A DNA stretch of 64,000 nucleotides, from assembly GCF_000718555.1 (NCBI RefSeq), contig NZ_JOAN01000022.1, positions 1-64,000 of the forward strand, given 5' to 3'. The DNA is from Micromonospora chokoriensis (GTDB lineage Bacteria; Actinomycetota; Actinomycetes; Mycobacteriales; Micromonosporaceae). Under the pieces are notes generated by a model. The model did not search any database. It saw nothing but the letters and a program-made list of their open reading frames with translations, and was not told the DNA's origin. The translations under genes were made by a program, and so were the position numbers. Shown here piece after piece: positions 62,778 through 64,000 of this stretch. The number at the start of each line of letters is the position of its first letter. The stretch's first letter is position 1.

Positions 62778-63236
62778 TCACTCCGACTGCCACCGCAGCC
62801 AGGTCGGGTCATGCTGGAAGCCCACTCGCTGATAGAGGGGTACGGCGCGTCTGCTGGAGTGGACGGTCACATGCTCCAGGTCACGCCTGCGCGCCTCGGC
62901 CAGGACTTCCTCCAGCAGGGCCGCGCCGATCCCGTTTCCCCGACGCTCCGGCACCACGTACACCGCTTGGACGTCCCCGCTCTGGCGGCTGCGGTGCACC
63001 GGGGTGGGCACTCGGTCGGCGACCATCAGCCACGCCATCCCGACCACGTCACCGTCGACCTCGGCGAGGAACGGCAGGTGGGTCGGCAGATGCTCGGTGA
63101 CCCACCCGACGAACGCCTCCACGAAGTCGGCGTGGTCGGTGCCGGTGTAGCCGCGCTCCTCGGTCAGCCGCCGCCACCTCAGGCCCGCCAAGGCCGCCGC
63201 GTCGGCGGCCGTCGCCGCACGTACGTCAACCCGCAT
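62778..63236 (-). CDS. GNAT family N-acetyltransferase
   Basis: A 152-residue N-acetyltransferase. Motif A is VVPERRGNGIGAALLEEVLAEARRR, and the C-terminus VTVHSSRRAVPLYQRVGFQHD is typical. The substrate is unknown. It lies 42 nt upstream of the preceding GNAT gene on the same strand, so the two may be co-transcribed, but they are not close paralogues. Confidence 0.92.
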   Translation of the reverse strand: MRVDVRAATAADAAALAGLRWRRLTEERGYTGTDHADFVEAFVGWVTEHLPTHLPFLAEVDGDVVGMAWLMVADRVPTPVHRSRQSGDVQAVYVVPERRGNGIGAALLEEVLAEARRRDLEHVTVHSSRRAVPLYQRVGFQHDPTWLRWQSE

Positions 63237-63328
63237 GACGCCTCCCAGGAAATCGTGCGCCCGAAGCTATCAGCGGTGCGTTGCAGGTGGAGCGACAGGG
63301 CGACGACGGGTGGAGGTCGTGGTCGGTT

Positions 63329-63367
63329 CCTTTGGAGCTGAATCGTTTGCGACATCAGCTCCAAAGG
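63329..63367. terminator. Palindrome E / terminator after the dehydrogenase gene
   Basis: A perfect 13-bp stem CCTTTGGAGCTGA and its complement with a 13-nt loop, 40 nt beyond the stop of the partial dehydrogenase gene. The stem is less GC-rich than the other terminators. It may belong to the same class of intergenic palindromes but is shorter. Confidence 0.6.
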
Positions 63368-63406
63368 CTGCGCGGGAGGCTGCCCGTCGGCGGAGCTGTG
63401 GGCCGG

Positions 63407-64000
63407 TCAGACCTTGAGCAGCACCTTCGTACAGTCGTCCTGCTTCTTCTGAAAGATCTTGTAGCCCTTCGGGGCGTCGCGCAGCGGCATCCGGTGGCTG
63501 ACGATGAAGCTCGGGTCGATCTCGCCACGCTGGATGCGCTCCAGCAGCGGTCGGGTGTAGCGCTGGACGTGACACTGACCGCTGCGCATGACCAGCGATC
63601 GGTTCATGAACGCGCCCATCGGGAACTTGTCGACGAAGCCGCCGTACGCGCCGACGACCGAGACCACTCCCCCGGAGCGGCAGGCGAGGATGGCCTGGCG
63701 CAGGGCGAACGGCCGTTCCGTCTCGACTCGCGCGACCTGCTTGGCCCGGTCGTAGGCGTACATGGCGGCGTTGCCGTGGTGGCCCTCCAGACCGACCGCG
63801 TCGATGCACGCGTCGGGCCCCCGGCCGGCGGTCATCTCGTTGAGCGTGTCCAGCACGTCTGTCTCTTCGTAGTTGATCGTCTCGGCGTCGATGTGCTCCT
63901 CGGCCAGCCGCAGCCGGTACGGGAACCGGTCGATGACGATCACTCGCTCCGCGCCGAGCAGCCGGGCGCTGGCCGCGGCGAGTAGCCCGACCGGGCCGGC
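63407..64000 (-). CDS. Zinc-dependent alcohol dehydrogenase, formaldehyde-dehydrogenase-like (partial)
   Basis: The C-terminal 197 residues of a medium-chain dehydrogenase; the start lies beyond the window. Seen: the end of the Rossmann fold (GPVGLLAAASARLLGAERVIVIDR), then ACIDAVGLEGHHGN, GGVVSVVGAYGGFVDKFPMGAFMN, and the C-terminal MPLRDAPKGYKIFQKKQDDC. These segments are typical of glutathione-independent formaldehyde dehydrogenase-like proteins. The zinc-binding half is outside the window. Confidence 0.88.
   Translation of the reverse strand, partial: AGPVGLLAAASARLLGAERVIVIDRFPYRLRLAEEHIDAETINYEETDVLDTLNEMTAGRGPDACIDAVGLEGHHGNAAMYAYDRAKQVARVETERPFALRQAILACRSGGVVSVVGAYGGFVDKFPMGAFMNRSLVMRSGQCHVQRYTRPLLERIQRGEIDPSFIVSHRMPLRDAPKGYKIFQKKQDDCTKVLLKV

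Overview
The window is high-GC DNA from an actinomycete, most likely Micromonospora or a close relative in the Micromonosporaceae. The evidence is mycothiol synthesis (mshC), an F420-dependent LLM oxidoreductase, a GAF-ANTAR regulator, SecA2, glucosyl-3-phosphoglycerate synthase, DUF5703/DUF3090/SCO1664-family proteins, frequent GTG starts and very strong GC3 bias. No rRNA, tRNA, CRISPR array, transposase or phage gene was found.

Layout. 1-343: gene-free, with a GCCCC repeat, two long palindromes and a G-tract. 344-7584: a GNAT gene, then the conserved actinobacterial block phosphatase/DUF3090/SCO1664/mshC, with uppP, an LLM oxidoreductase and an aldo/keto reductase. 7621-11319: a WXG/EspC-like, YbaB-like and SseB-like module. 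11325-12958: a gene remnant, then a TetR gene divergent from a methyltransferase over a perfect 22-bp operator. 13445-18493: DUF5703, M20 peptidase, hemerythrin-like, LysR and small proteins. 18490-21045: a ClpC-like ATPase. 21734-26407: a compact FtsK-like ATPase operon. 26556-28146: a JmjC/cupin oxygenase directly downstream of a gene for a protein made of four 21-residue repeats. 28336-38028: mostly small stress, redox, sulfur and regulatory genes. 38039-46706: SecA2, an ABC exporter and a sugar block with gpgS. 46791-51420: DUF4383, a STAS-HATPase fusion, an orphan cytochrome oxidase subunit I and a SigB/SigF-type sigma factor fused to a STAS domain. 51643-64000: a CDGSH/haem-oxygenase-like/TPP-enzyme/Vms1-like group, a glutamate-cysteine-ligase-like gene, an LD-carboxypeptidase, two GNATs and a partial alcohol dehydrogenase.

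Two themes link the window. First, at least nine genes carry upstream copies of a SigB/SigF-type promoter, GTTT/A-N15-16-GGGTA(C/T/G). They lie in the same 36 kb as a SigB/F-type sigma factor that carries its own STAS domain and near a STAS-HATPase fusion; neither STAS domain has the usual phospho-acceptor serine. This reads as a clustered general-stress regulon with altered partner-switching. One of these promoters drives the repeat-protein plus JmjC-oxygenase operon, my best candidate for an undescribed system, in which the oxygenase would hydroxylate His or Asp in the repeats. Second, intergenic spacers carry 66-75 nt imperfect palindromes in several sequence families, three of which begin and end in GATC. 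Two families recur within the window, one of them in both orientations, so they look like small dispersed elements rather than simple terminators.
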